Of a DNA stretch of 7,246 bases, positions 1 to 6,215 are shown in pieces. The stretch's first letter is position 1, and every line of letters starts with the position of its first letter. The stretch comes from Cytophagales bacterium (GTDB taxonomy: Bacteria; Bacteroidota; Bacteroidia; Cytophagales; Spirosomataceae): contig JABMMK010000117.1 in NCBI GenBank assembly GCA_013205605.1, positions 1 to 7,246 of the forward strand, written 5' to 3'. Position numbers and translations under genes: made by a program. The notes beneath the pieces were generated by a model, which had not been told where the DNA came from, did no database searches, and saw only the letters and a list, made by a program, of their open reading frames with translations.

Positions 1-13
1 AAATGTTAGTTTG

Positions 14-21
14 CAAAGGTA
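14..21 (-). promoter_or_regulatory. Outward-facing TACCTTTG promoter-like box at the left edge
   Basis: On the minus strand, positions 21 to 14 read TACCTTTG, an exact match to the Bacteroidota -7 consensus TAnnTTTG. It mirrors the box in front of hemE at 210-217, with the same 10-bp spacer between box and repeat array. It would drive a leftward gene whose start codon lies beyond the window; there is no CAT (a reverse-strand ATG) in positions 1-13. I see no convincing TTG -33 element at the expected distance. The assignment rests on consensus match and symmetry only. Confidence 0.4.
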
Positions 22-30
22 AGTTTTTTT

Positions 31-79
31 TAGGTAAGAGGTATTAGGTAATAAGTATTAGGTAATAGGTAAGAAGTTA
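31..79 (+). repeat. Degenerate 7-bp tandem repeat array, left arm
   Basis: Seven consecutive heptamers can be read in phase: TAGGTAA, GAGGTAT, TAGGTAA, TAAGTAT, TAGGTAA, TAGGTAA and GAAGTTA. The consensus is about TAGGTAA, with positions 2 and 4-5 (A, GT) nearly constant. The array begins 10 bp from the TACCTTTG box at 14-21 and faces an inverted copy at 134-200. Positions 45-72 match the reverse complement of 173-200 at 24 of 28 bases. The array lies between two outward-pointing promoter-like boxes, so it is probably not part of either mRNA. Its function is unknown; a protein-binding site array or a slippage-prone simple repeat are both possible. Confidence 0.8.
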
Positions 80-133
80 TTTAAAAACAATTTATAGGCA
101 GGAAATATAAGATTGATTATATTCTAATTGTTA

Positions 134-200
134 ATACCTATAACTTATTACCTCTTACCTGAGTCCCTCTTGTTACCTAATACCTATTACTTAATACCTG
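134..200 (-). repeat. Degenerate 7-bp tandem repeat array, inverted right arm
   Basis: Read on the minus strand from 200 down, the heptamers are CAGGTAT, TAAGTAA, TAGGTAT and TAGGTAA (200-173). An 11-bp interruption follows at 172-162. The array then resumes with CAGGTAA, GAGGTAA, TAAGTTA and TAGGTAT (161-134). It uses the same unit as the left arm in opposite orientation, so the two arms form a large imperfect palindrome around an AT-rich centre at about 80-133 that holds nothing I recognise. The array ends 10 bp before the hemE promoter-like box, so the unit TTACTTA (187-193) occupies the place where a -33 element would lie. Confidence 0.8.
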
Positions 201-209
201 ATTTTTCTC

Positions 210-217
210 TACCTTTG
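210..217 (+). promoter_or_regulatory. Putative hemE promoter -7 box (TACCTTTG)
   Basis: TACCTTTG matches the Bacteroidota sigma-factor consensus TAnnTTTG exactly and ends 10 bp before the hemE ATG. In this phylum the box is centred about 7 bp upstream of the transcript start, so the predicted mRNA leader would be only a few bases. The canonical TTG at -33 is absent; the closest candidate is TTA at 187-189, 20 bp upstream and inside the repeat array. There is no Shine-Dalgarno sequence ahead of hemE, consistent with a very short leader. Confidence 0.5.
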
Positions 218-227
218 TACCTTCAAA

Positions 228-1259
228 ATGGAAAAATTACAAAACGATTTAATCATTCGTGCCGCGTTAGGCCAACCAGTTGAACGGGTACCCGTTTGGG
301 TGATGCGTCAAGCCGGTCGAATTTTGCCTGAATACCGTGAGGTTCGAGCAAAAGCAGGCTCTTTTATCGCTTTAGCTACGAACCCAGAAATGGCGGCAGA
401 AGTTACCCTACAACCTGTAGATAGATTTGGTGTAGATGCCGCGATTATTTTTTCAGACATTTTAGTGGTTCCTGAGGCCATGGGCCTGCCTTATTTGATG
501 GAAGAACAAAAAGGACCTGTGTTTCCTGAGGTGATTCGTTCGCATGCCGACTTAGCCAAGATTCGAATAGCTAATCCCGAGGAAGATTTGAAATATGTCC
601 TAGATGCGATTAAAATTGTCAAAAAAGAATTAGCAGGACGCGTTCCTTTAATCGGTTTCGCTGGCGCACCATTTACTATTTTTTGTTATATGGTGGAGGG
701 GAAAGGTTCAAAAACTTTTTCTCAAGCAAAAAAAATGCTGTACGCCGAACCGGCTTTAGCTCATGCGCTATTGCAAAAAATTACAGATTCTACCATTGCC
801 TATTTAAAAGCTCAGGTGCTTGCTGGGGCTAATTTATTACAGATATTTGATTCTTGGGCGGGCATTCTATCGCCTTCACAATACAGTGCATTTTCAATTC
901 CTTATTTGAAGCAAATCTGTGATGCCATCGACAATGTCCCACTCACTTTATTTGCCAAAGGTGCATTTTTCGCTAGAGCCGAAATGGCCCAATTAGATTG
1001 CCAAACCATTGGCCTAGACTGGAACATGGACATTGCGGAATCGCGCGCGCTTGTCGGATCTCATAAAACCTTGCAAGGCAATTTAGATCCGTGTGCCTTA
1101 TATGGTGATTTTAAAACAGTAGAAGCTGAGACCAAGGGGATGCTGAAGGCTTTTGGTGGCCAACGATACATCGCGAATTTAGGCCATGGCGTTTACCCAG
1201 ATATTCATCCAGATAAGGTACAATGTTTCGTGGATACGGTTCAAGGGTACCAAGGATAA
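228..1259 (+). CDS. hemE: Uroporphyrinogen decarboxylase (HemE)
   Basis: This cytoplasmic enzyme removes four acetate carboxyl groups from uroporphyrinogen III to give coproporphyrinogen III in heme biosynthesis; it needs no cofactor. The 343-residue length is normal for the family. The first signature, PVWVMRQAGR, is at residues 22-31 and supplies the substrate-binding arginines R27 and R31. The catalytic aspartate is D77 in IFSDIL. The second signature, GFAGAPFTIFCYMVEG, is at 143-158 with the conserved tyrosine Y154, and the C-terminal conserved histidine is H320 in NLGHGV. The start is well placed, because family members usually begin about this far before the MRQAGR motif. No SD sequence is present. 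The gene is monocistronic in this window, converges on guaB and ends in a shared hairpin. All expected active-site residues are present. Confidence 0.97.
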   Translation: MEKLQNDLIIRAALGQPVERVPVWVMRQAGRILPEYREVRAKAGSFIALATNPEMAAEVTLQPVDRFGVDAAIIFSDILVVPEAMGLPYLMEEQKGPVFPEVIRSHADLAKIRIANPEEDLKYVLDAIKIVKKELAGRVPLIGFAGAPFTIFCYMVEGKGSKTFSQAKKMLYAEPALAHALLQKITDSTIAYLKAQVLAGANLLQIFDSWAGILSPSQYSAFSIPYLKQICDAIDNVPLTLFAKGAFFARAEMAQLDCQTIGLDWNMDIAESRALVGSHKTLQGNLDPCALYGDFKTVEAETKGMLKAFGGQRYIANLGHGVYPDIHPDKVQCFVDTVQGYQG

Positions 1260-1260
1260 A

Positions 1261-1288
1261 AAAAGCCAACCGATCACGGCTGGCTTTT
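1261..1288. terminator. Bidirectional rho-independent terminator between hemE and guaB
   Basis: The arms at 1261-1271 and 1278-1288 pair over 11 bp with one A-C mismatch (AAAAGCCAACC against GGCTGGCTTTT), around the 6-base loop GATCAC. The stem starts one base after the hemE stop codon. The A-run on its left and the T-rich stretch on its right allow it to terminate transcripts from both directions. This fits the convergent arrangement, with the guaB stop codon about 20 bp to the right. Confidence 0.85.
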
Positions 1289-1308
1289 CAACTCAATCTT
1301 TTATTTTT

Positions 1309-2778
1309 TTATTTTGCCGAATAATTCGGAGCTTCCTTCGAAATACTCACATCATGTGGATGACTTTCTTTCACACCTGCGGTAGTGATTTTGACAAATT
1401 TGGCTTCTTGCATAATTTCAATCGACGCAGCGCCGCAATATCCCATGCCAGCTTTCAATCCACCGACCATTTGGTATAAAATCTCCGTCACAGAACCTTT
1501 AAATGGTACTCGGCCTACAATCCCCTCCGGTACTAATTTTTTGATATCATCTTCCGCATCTTGGAAATAACGGTCTTTGGAACCATCTTCCATCGCTTCT
1601 AATGAACCCATTCCACGGTATGATTTGAATTTCCGCCCTTCTAAAATAATCATTTCACCCGGTGCTTCATCCGTTCCGGCCAATAAAGACCCGATCATTA
1701 CCGTGCTAGCTCCACCGGCAATCGCCTTGGCCACATCACCTGAATAACGTATTCCTCCATCGGCAATTAATGGAATATTATAAGGTTTTAATGCTTTTGC
1801 CGCTTCGTAAACTGCGGTTAATTGGGGCATTCCCACGCCGGCAATAATCCGAGTGGTACAAATACTTCCAGGACCCACACCCACTTTCACCGCATCAGCT
1901 CCCGCTTCTGCTAAGGCTTTTGCCGCTTCGCCTGTGGCAATATTTCCGACAATAACTTCTAAGTTTGGGAATGCTTTTTTAACCGATTTCAAGGCATCAA
2001 TCACGCCTTTGGAATGTCCGTGGGCTGTATCGATGCTGATTACATCTACGCCAACTTGCACCAAGGCCTGCACGCGATCCAATAAATCGGGCGTAACTCC
2101 CACGGCCGCACCTACACGTAATCGACCTAAGGAATCTTTCGATGCCAAAGGATGGGATTTGCGTTTCAAAATATCTTTATACGTGATCAAGCCGATTAGC
2201 TTGCCATTTTTGTCAACAATCGGTAATTTTTCAATTTTATATTCCTGCAAAATACTTTCAGCCTCCTCCATGCTAATGCCTTCCTTTGCCGTGATCAAAT
2301 TAACTTTGGTCATAATCTCATCCACCGGACGCGAAGTTTGCTTTTGGAAACGTAAATCGCGATTAGTTAAAATACCCACCAAAATTCCCGCATTATCAAT
2401 CACGGGAATGCCACCGATATTAAATTCCTTCATGATGCGCTGAGCATCCCCTAACGTTTTATTGTCTTTTAAGGTGACAGGGTCTATGATCATTCCAGAC
2501 TCAGAACGCTTTACTTTGCGCACTTGAGCTGCTTGTTGGTCAATCGTCATATTTTTGTGAATGATTCCGATTCCCCCTTCTTGGGCTAAGGCGATTGCCA
2601 AAGCCGCTTCAGTGACGGTATCCATGGCCGCAGAAACGATAGGAATATTGATCGTGATATTTCGAGTTAACCTAGTTTGCGTACTAACTTCGCGAGGCAA
2701 TACCTCTGAATACGCGGGCAATAACAAAACGTCGTCGTATGTTAAAGCTTCAAAGAGAAATTTATTGGATTCAAGCAT
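1309..2778 (-). CDS. guaB: Inosine-5'-monophosphate dehydrogenase (GuaB)
   Basis: This cytoplasmic enzyme oxidises IMP to XMP with NAD+, the committed step of GMP synthesis. The 489 residues form the standard bacterial layout: an N-terminal part of the TIM barrel with the LTYDDVLLLPAYS motif (12-24), two CBS domains at about 95-205 inserted in the barrel, then the rest of the barrel. The catalytic cysteine is C307 in GPGSICTTR (302-310). D250 in SIDTAHGHS belongs to the NAD-binding region, the IMP phosphate loop is DGGIRYSGD (340-348), and the mobile flap contains RYFQ (403-406) and PEGIVGRVPFKG (417-428). CBS domains in this family usually bind adenine or guanine nucleotides and regulate activity. 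The next in-frame Met is residue 52, inside the barrel, so the start is secure. A TATATTTG box ends 2 bp before the ATG, and no SD sequence is visible. Confidence 0.98.
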   Translation of the reverse strand: MLESNKFLFEALTYDDVLLLPAYSEVLPREVSTQTRLTRNITINIPIVSAAMDTVTEAALAIALAQEGGIGIIHKNMTIDQQAAQVRKVKRSESGMIIDPVTLKDNKTLGDAQRIMKEFNIGGIPVIDNAGILVGILTNRDLRFQKQTSRPVDEIMTKVNLITAKEGISMEEAESILQEYKIEKLPIVDKNGKLIGLITYKDILKRKSHPLASKDSLGRLRVGAAVGVTPDLLDRVQALVQVGVDVISIDTAHGHSKGVIDALKSVKKAFPNLEVIVGNIATGEAAKALAEAGADAVKVGVGPGSICTTRIIAGVGMPQLTAVYEAAKALKPYNIPLIADGGIRYSGDVAKAIAGGASTVMIGSLLAGTDEAPGEMIILEGRKFKSYRGMGSLEAMEDGSKDRYFQDAEDDIKKLVPEGIVGRVPFKGSVTEILYQMVGGLKAGMGYCGAASIEIMQEAKFVKITTAGVKESHPHDVSISKEAPNYSAK

Positions 2779-2780
2779 AG

Positions 2781-2788
2781 CAAATATA
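2781..2788 (-). promoter_or_regulatory. Putative guaB promoter -7 box abutting the start codon (TATATTTG)
   Basis: On the minus strand 2788 to 2781 read TATATTTG, a full match to TAnnTTTG, followed by CT and then the guaB ATG. If it is used with the normal geometry, transcription would begin at or within a base or two of the A of the ATG, giving a leaderless mRNA. No clear TTG is found 19-21 bp further upstream. The match could be accidental in AT-rich DNA, so confidence is moderate. Confidence 0.4.
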
Positions 2789-2844
2789 TTGAATGGGCAA
2801 CGGTAGACGGTTGATGAATCGAATACTACCCTTATTTGCGGGAT

Positions 2845-2871
2845 AAAATTACAATTATTTTTTGTAATATT
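2845..2871. repeat. Inverted repeat in the guaB-apbE divergent region
   Basis: ATTACAA (2848-2854) and TTGTAAT (2862-2868) are perfect 7-bp inverted arms with a 7-bp AT spacer. Extending to 2845-2854 and 2862-2871 gives arms matching at 9 of 10 positions. The dyad overlaps the candidate apbE -7 region, so an operator for a dimeric regulator is conceivable. The region is very AT-rich and such dyads arise by chance, so this is only a candidate. Confidence 0.3.
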
Positions 2872-2873
2872 TG
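2866..2873 (+). promoter_or_regulatory. Candidate apbE promoter -7 box (AATATTTG)
   Basis: AATATTTG matches the TAnnTTTG consensus at 5 of the 6 fixed positions and ends 4 bp before the apbE ATG. As with hemE and guaB, this would place the transcript start almost on the start codon. The nearest upstream TTG (2836-2838) is 27 bp away, longer than the usual 19-21 bp spacing. It overlaps the inverted repeat at 2845-2871. Confidence 0.3.
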
Positions 2874-2877
2874 AATT

Positions 2878-3870
2878 ATGATTAAAAAAATCAATTACTT
2901 ACTGCTGATCACTCTCCTGATTTCATATCAAAATTTTGCTCAAACAGGTAAATATACTTTTGAAACGTCTCGAATGGGATCTCCATTTAGGATTATTGTT
3001 TCCACAAATGACAGTTCTGGAATTTCAAAAGTCATTCAAAGTTCGTTTGAATTGGCGCGTGATTTGGAGTCACAATTGAGCGATTATCAAATTAATTCTG
3101 AGTTGAGCCAGGTCAATTTGCGGGCTGGGACTGGCGAGTTTTTCACTATTCATTCTTCATTAAAAGAGATTTTAGTCGCTGCGATAAAAGCAGAAAATTT
3201 GACTCAAGGGGCTTTGAATGTAAAAGTTGGAAGATTGGTGCAAGCCTGGAGAAGAACTCGGAAAGATAAAATATTGCCTGATGAAAAGGAGCTAAGGAAA
3301 ATTGCCGCAGCTATTCAGGGGAATTGCATTGAGTTTTCCAAGGATTCGACAAAATTACGGTTGGCCGACCGAGCGTGCCAATTAGATCTAGGTTCCTTAG
3401 GAAAGGGGTTTGTTGCCCAAAAAGTGTTAGACCATTTGATCAATAATGCATGGCGAAATGTGTTGGTGGATGCGGGCGGCAAAATTTGTTTGACTTCGCA
3501 AGTAGGAAAAGAGGAAGCCTGGTTGGTGGGACTAGAAATCCCCGGAGGTACTGCTATTTCAGATCAGATGTTATCGTTAAAAAATTGCTCCATTGCTAGT
3601 TCGGGAAAGACGTACCAACAAGTTCAAATTGGCAATCAAGTTTATTCGCATGTATTGGATCCAAGAACCGGTATGGCCTTAACACATGGGCGTTCTGCCA
3701 CAGCGATTGCCCCCAATGGGACTTTGGCCGACTGGCTTGCGACGGCGGCCACGGTAATGCCTATACGAGAAATTGAAAAATTATTGGTAAAATTGCCTGA
3801 TGTTCGCTTATTAGTTTGGGAATTCAAAGCTGGCAAATTGGGCATTTTACTAAATCATAATCTATTATAG
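2878..3870 (+). CDS. apbE: Exported FAD:protein FMN transferase (ApbE family)
   Basis: ApbE enzymes use FAD to attach FMN covalently to Thr or Ser of target redox proteins outside the cytoplasm, such as NqrC/NqrB or RnfG/RnfD type subunits; Mg2+ is needed. Residues 1-21 look like a Sec signal peptide (KK, hydrophobic core, cut near FA-QTG); there is no lipobox cysteine, unlike many lipoprotein ApbEs. Family motifs follow in order: MGSPFRI (33-39), LSDYQINSELSQVN (67-80), LDLGSLGKGF (169-178), VDAGG (197-201), SSGKTY (241-246), SHVLDPRTG (257-265) and ADWLATA (284-290). D285 and T289 are at the positions that bind the metal in studied members, so the protein is probably active. The 330-residue length is normal. 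Its stop codon is one base from the next start, so it is probably cotranscribed with the two genes that follow. No target bearing an [ST]GA[ST] flavinylation motif is apparent in the window. Confidence 0.93.
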   Translation: MIKKINYLLLITLLISYQNFAQTGKYTFETSRMGSPFRIIVSTNDSSGISKVIQSSFELARDLESQLSDYQINSELSQVNLRAGTGEFFTIHSSLKEILVAAIKAENLTQGALNVKVGRLVQAWRRTRKDKILPDEKELRKIAAAIQGNCIEFSKDSTKLRLADRACQLDLGSLGKGFVAQKVLDHLINNAWRNVLVDAGGKICLTSQVGKEEAWLVGLEIPGGTAISDQMLSLKNCSIASSGKTYQQVQIGNQVYSHVLDPRTGMALTHGRSATAIAPNGTLADWLATAATVMPIREIEKLLVKLPDVRLLVWEFKAGKLGILLNHNLL

Positions 3871-3871
3871 C

Positions 3872-4795
3872 ATGAAATATATTTTAATTATTTGTTTTTT
3901 CTTTCTCATTTCCCCTTTATTAAACGCACAAAAACTAAGCTCTTATCAACAAACTATCCCAGGAAGTACGGTGTCATTTGACATGGTGGCTGTGCCAGCA
4001 GGTGAGTTTTTACTAGGTAGTTCGGCACAAGATGCCGGGCATAAAGCAGATGAAGGACCTCAAAAGAAAGTGAAAATAAATGCTTTTTGGGTAGGGAAAA
4101 CAGAAGTGACCTATGATGAATATCAATTATTTTTTGAGGAGGAGCGAGATCCTGAACCTAAACCGGCTAAAACCGGACCTGATGCGGTCACGAGGCCTAG
4201 TCCTCCATACATCGATTTTACGTTAGGCATGGGAAAAGTGGGTGGATTCCCGGCCAATTCGATGCAGCAATATTCTGCAATTATGTATTGTAAATGGTTG
4301 TATGCTAAAACGGGTATTTTCTATCGCATCCCAACGGAAATAGAATGGGAATATGCGTGCAAGGCTGGGCAAAAAAATCCTATAGAACCTTTAGATGATT
4401 ATGCTTGGCATGCGAAAAATTCTCAGGAAAAATACCATCATGTGGGTTTGAAAAAACCCAATGCTTTTGGTTTGTATGATATGCTGGGAAATGTCTCTGA
4501 ATGGGTGTTAGATCATTACGATTCTGAGGGGTATAAAAAATTAGAGTCACCTGTTTTTACGGATAAATATGCGGATGCGATCGTTAGAGGAGGAAATTTT
4601 CAAGATGAAAAGATATTAGTTAGCCCTACGGCTCGATTTGCTGCAGACCCAGTTTGGAATCGCAGAGACCCACAAATACCTAAAAGTATTTGGTGGAATG
4701 CGGATGCCCCCTTCGTTGGTTTTAGAATTATTCGACCTAATCCTCAGCCAAGTACCCAAGAAATTAGGACATTTTTTGAAAAATATTTAAATTGA
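3872..4795 (+). CDS. Exported FGE/SUMF1-fold protein, probably not a formylglycine generator
   Basis: The 307-residue protein has a Sec signal peptide (1-20, ending LLNAQ) followed by a formylglycine-generating-enzyme (sulfatase-modifying factor) fold. Family motifs are MVAVPAGEFLLGS (38-50), INAFWVGKTEVTYDEY (69-84), YRIPTEIEWEYACKAG (151-166), FGLYDMLGNVSEWV (199-212), VRGGNF (238-243) and VGFRIIRP (282-289). True aerobic FGEs carry two copper-binding cysteines shortly after the RGG motif; here the equivalent positions appear to be D245 and V250, so sulfatase activation is unlikely (inference from motif alignment by eye). FGE-fold proteins without these cysteines serve in Bacteroidota as structural envelope proteins such as GldJ and GldK, or as other non-heme-iron or ligand-binding proteins. 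I cannot assign this one. It sits 1 bp after apbE and 19 bp before the oxidoreductase gene, which argues for a shared transcript and possibly translational coupling to apbE. No sulfatase gene is in the window. Confidence 0.88.
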   Translation: MKYILIICFFFLISPLLNAQKLSSYQQTIPGSTVSFDMVAVPAGEFLLGSSAQDAGHKADEGPQKKVKINAFWVGKTEVTYDEYQLFFEEERDPEPKPAKTGPDAVTRPSPPYIDFTLGMGKVGGFPANSMQQYSAIMYCKWLYAKTGIFYRIPTEIEWEYACKAGQKNPIEPLDDYAWHAKNSQEKYHHVGLKKPNAFGLYDMLGNVSEWVLDHYDSEGYKKLESPVFTDKYADAIVRGGNFQDEKILVSPTARFAADPVWNRRDPQIPKSIWWNADAPFVGFRIIRPNPQPSTQEIRTFFEKYLN

Positions 4796-4814
4796 GAGTC
4801 TAAACTATTTATAC

Positions 4815-6152
4815 ATGAAAAATTCAAGAAGAGATTTTGTTAAGCATTCTGGCTTAGCTGCGAGTGGATTGATTTTAAGTCCATGGGCTGCTAATGCATT
4901 TGCAGGCCAAAGCCTAGTAGGCGACACGCTTAAAGTAGCCTTAATTGGTTGCGGAGGCCGCGGAACGGGTGCCATTACTCAGGCATTAAGTACGAAAGAA
5001 AACATCAAATTAGTCGCGATGGCAGATGTTTTCCGTGATCGTTTGGATGATTGCTACGGCAATTTGATGAAGTCGAGAGCGAAGGACGCTTCAGCGAAAG
5101 CCATCCCTATAAGCCAGAAAGTGGATGTACCAGAGGACCATAAATTTGTTGGTTTTGACGCTTATAAAAAAGCAATGGCATTAGCGGATGTAGTGATTTT
5201 GACTACACCTCCAGGATTTAGACCTCCCTATTTTGAGGAAGCAGTGGCTCAGGGAAAGCAAATTTTCATGGAAAAGCCAGTGGCTACAGATCCAGCGGGA
5301 ATCCAACGTGTTTTAGCAGCGGCTAAGATAGCGAAGCAAAAGAAATTAAATGTGGTGGTTGGTTTGCAACGCCATTATCAAAATTCATACAGGGAACTGA
5401 TGAAGAGAGTTCAAGACGGACAAATTGGTGATATTGTATCGGCATCTTGTTGGTGGAATAATGATGGTGTTTGGGTTAAGCCTCGTAAAGAGGGTCAAAC
5501 TGAAATGGATTATCAATTGCGCAACTGGTATTATTTTAATTGGATGTGTGGGGATCATATTACGGAGCAACACATTCACAATATTGACGTTATCAACTGG
5601 GCTAAAAACGGATATCCGGTAAAGGCTCGTGGAACAGGTGGTCGTGAGGTTAGAAAAGGGAAGAATTATGGTGAAATTTTTGATCATCATATTGTTGAGT
5701 ATGAATATGCGGATGGAACAATTTTGAATAGTCAATGTCGACATATTCCAGGTACTTGGACTAAGGTGGATGAGCATGTGATTGGAACGAAAGGAAAGAT
5801 ACATTTTGATTCGGCCAAAATTTTTGATTACAAGGGAAATGCGCAATATGCTTTTGATAAAAAGACGAAGGAAAATAATCCATATCAAACAGAGCATGAT
5901 GAATTATGGGCTACCGTGGCAGCAGGCGAATACAAGTTTGCTGATGCTGAAAATGGTGCTTATTCGACCATGACATCTATTTTAGGACGTATGGCTACCT
6001 ATTCAGGTCAAGTGATCGAGTGGGATAAAGCAATTAATTCAGGACTTAATATTGCTCCGTCTACATTTAGTTGGGATGCTGATATGCCATCCAAGCCAGA
6101 TGCAAATGGTTTGTATGCAGTAGCGGTGCCAGGAAAAACAAAGTATTTTTAA
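4815..6152 (+). CDS. Tat-exported Gfo/Idh/MocA family oxidoreductase
   Basis: The 445-residue protein opens with a twin-arginine signal, SRRDFVK (4-10), a hydrophobic stretch and a likely cut after ANAFA (26-30), so it should be exported folded, with its dinucleotide already bound. The Rossmann domain starts at LKVALIGCGGRG (39-50), with the GxGxxG-type loop at 45-50. The family lysine motif EKP is at 153-155. The C-terminal sheet domain carries GDHITEQHIHNIDVINW (246-262), whose histidines lie where this family has its catalytic His. Members oxidise or reduce sugars, inositols or related compounds with NAD(P); some (GH109) hydrolyse glycosides by an NAD-dependent redox mechanism. The GH109-type GNGDIGNQG stretch is not seen, so a glycosidase call is not supported. 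It is probably the last gene of the apbE cluster, although no strong terminator follows. Substrate unknown. Confidence 0.93.
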   Translation: MKNSRRDFVKHSGLAASGLILSPWAANAFAGQSLVGDTLKVALIGCGGRGTGAITQALSTKENIKLVAMADVFRDRLDDCYGNLMKSRAKDASAKAIPISQKVDVPEDHKFVGFDAYKKAMALADVVILTTPPGFRPPYFEEAVAQGKQIFMEKPVATDPAGIQRVLAAAKIAKQKKLNVVVGLQRHYQNSYRELMKRVQDGQIGDIVSASCWWNNDGVWVKPRKEGQTEMDYQLRNWYYFNWMCGDHITEQHIHNIDVINWAKNGYPVKARGTGGREVRKGKNYGEIFDHHIVEYEYADGTILNSQCRHIPGTWTKVDEHVIGTKGKIHFDSAKIFDYKGNAQYAFDKKTKENNPYQTEHDELWATVAAGEYKFADAENGAYSTMTSILGRMATYSGQVIEWDKAINSGLNIAPSTFSWDADMPSKPDANGLYAVAVPGKTKYF

Positions 6153-6215
6153 AAAATTAACTCAAAAAAACTAGATTTTTAATTAAATTGCGGCTTCATT
6201 TTTTAGCCTAATGTA

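Noticed and set aside
31..200. Repeat arrays as a CRISPR or a transposon end
   Set aside because: The unit is only 7 bp with no unique spacers, and there is no cas gene, transposase or target duplication. They are simple tandem repeats in inverted orientation.
1186..1479. A 97-codon plus-strand open frame across the hemE end and guaB end
   Set aside because: It runs through the terminator hairpin and overlaps the conserved 3' ends of two real genes in other frames.
1853..2443. A 196-codon plus-strand open frame
   Set aside because: It lies wholly antisense to guaB, whose protein is conserved throughout. The translated sequence is low in recognisable motifs and looks like a codon-bias shadow.
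5385..5897. A 170-codon minus-strand open frame
   Set aside because: It lies antisense inside the intact Gfo/Idh/MocA gene, its product resembles no family I know, and it has no promoter or upstream context.
4815..6152. Assignment of the oxidoreductase as a GH109 NAD-dependent glycosidase
   Set aside because: The Tat signal and length fit, but the motif around the catalytic region is GDHITEQHIHNIDVINW rather than the GNGDIGNQG-type stretch of GH109, so only the broad family is supported.
6172..6179. TAGATTTT as a nuoA promoter -7 box
   Set aside because: It matches 5 of 6 fixed positions but lies 36 bp before the ATG in very AT-rich DNA and has no TTG at the required distance, so it is not distinguishable from background.
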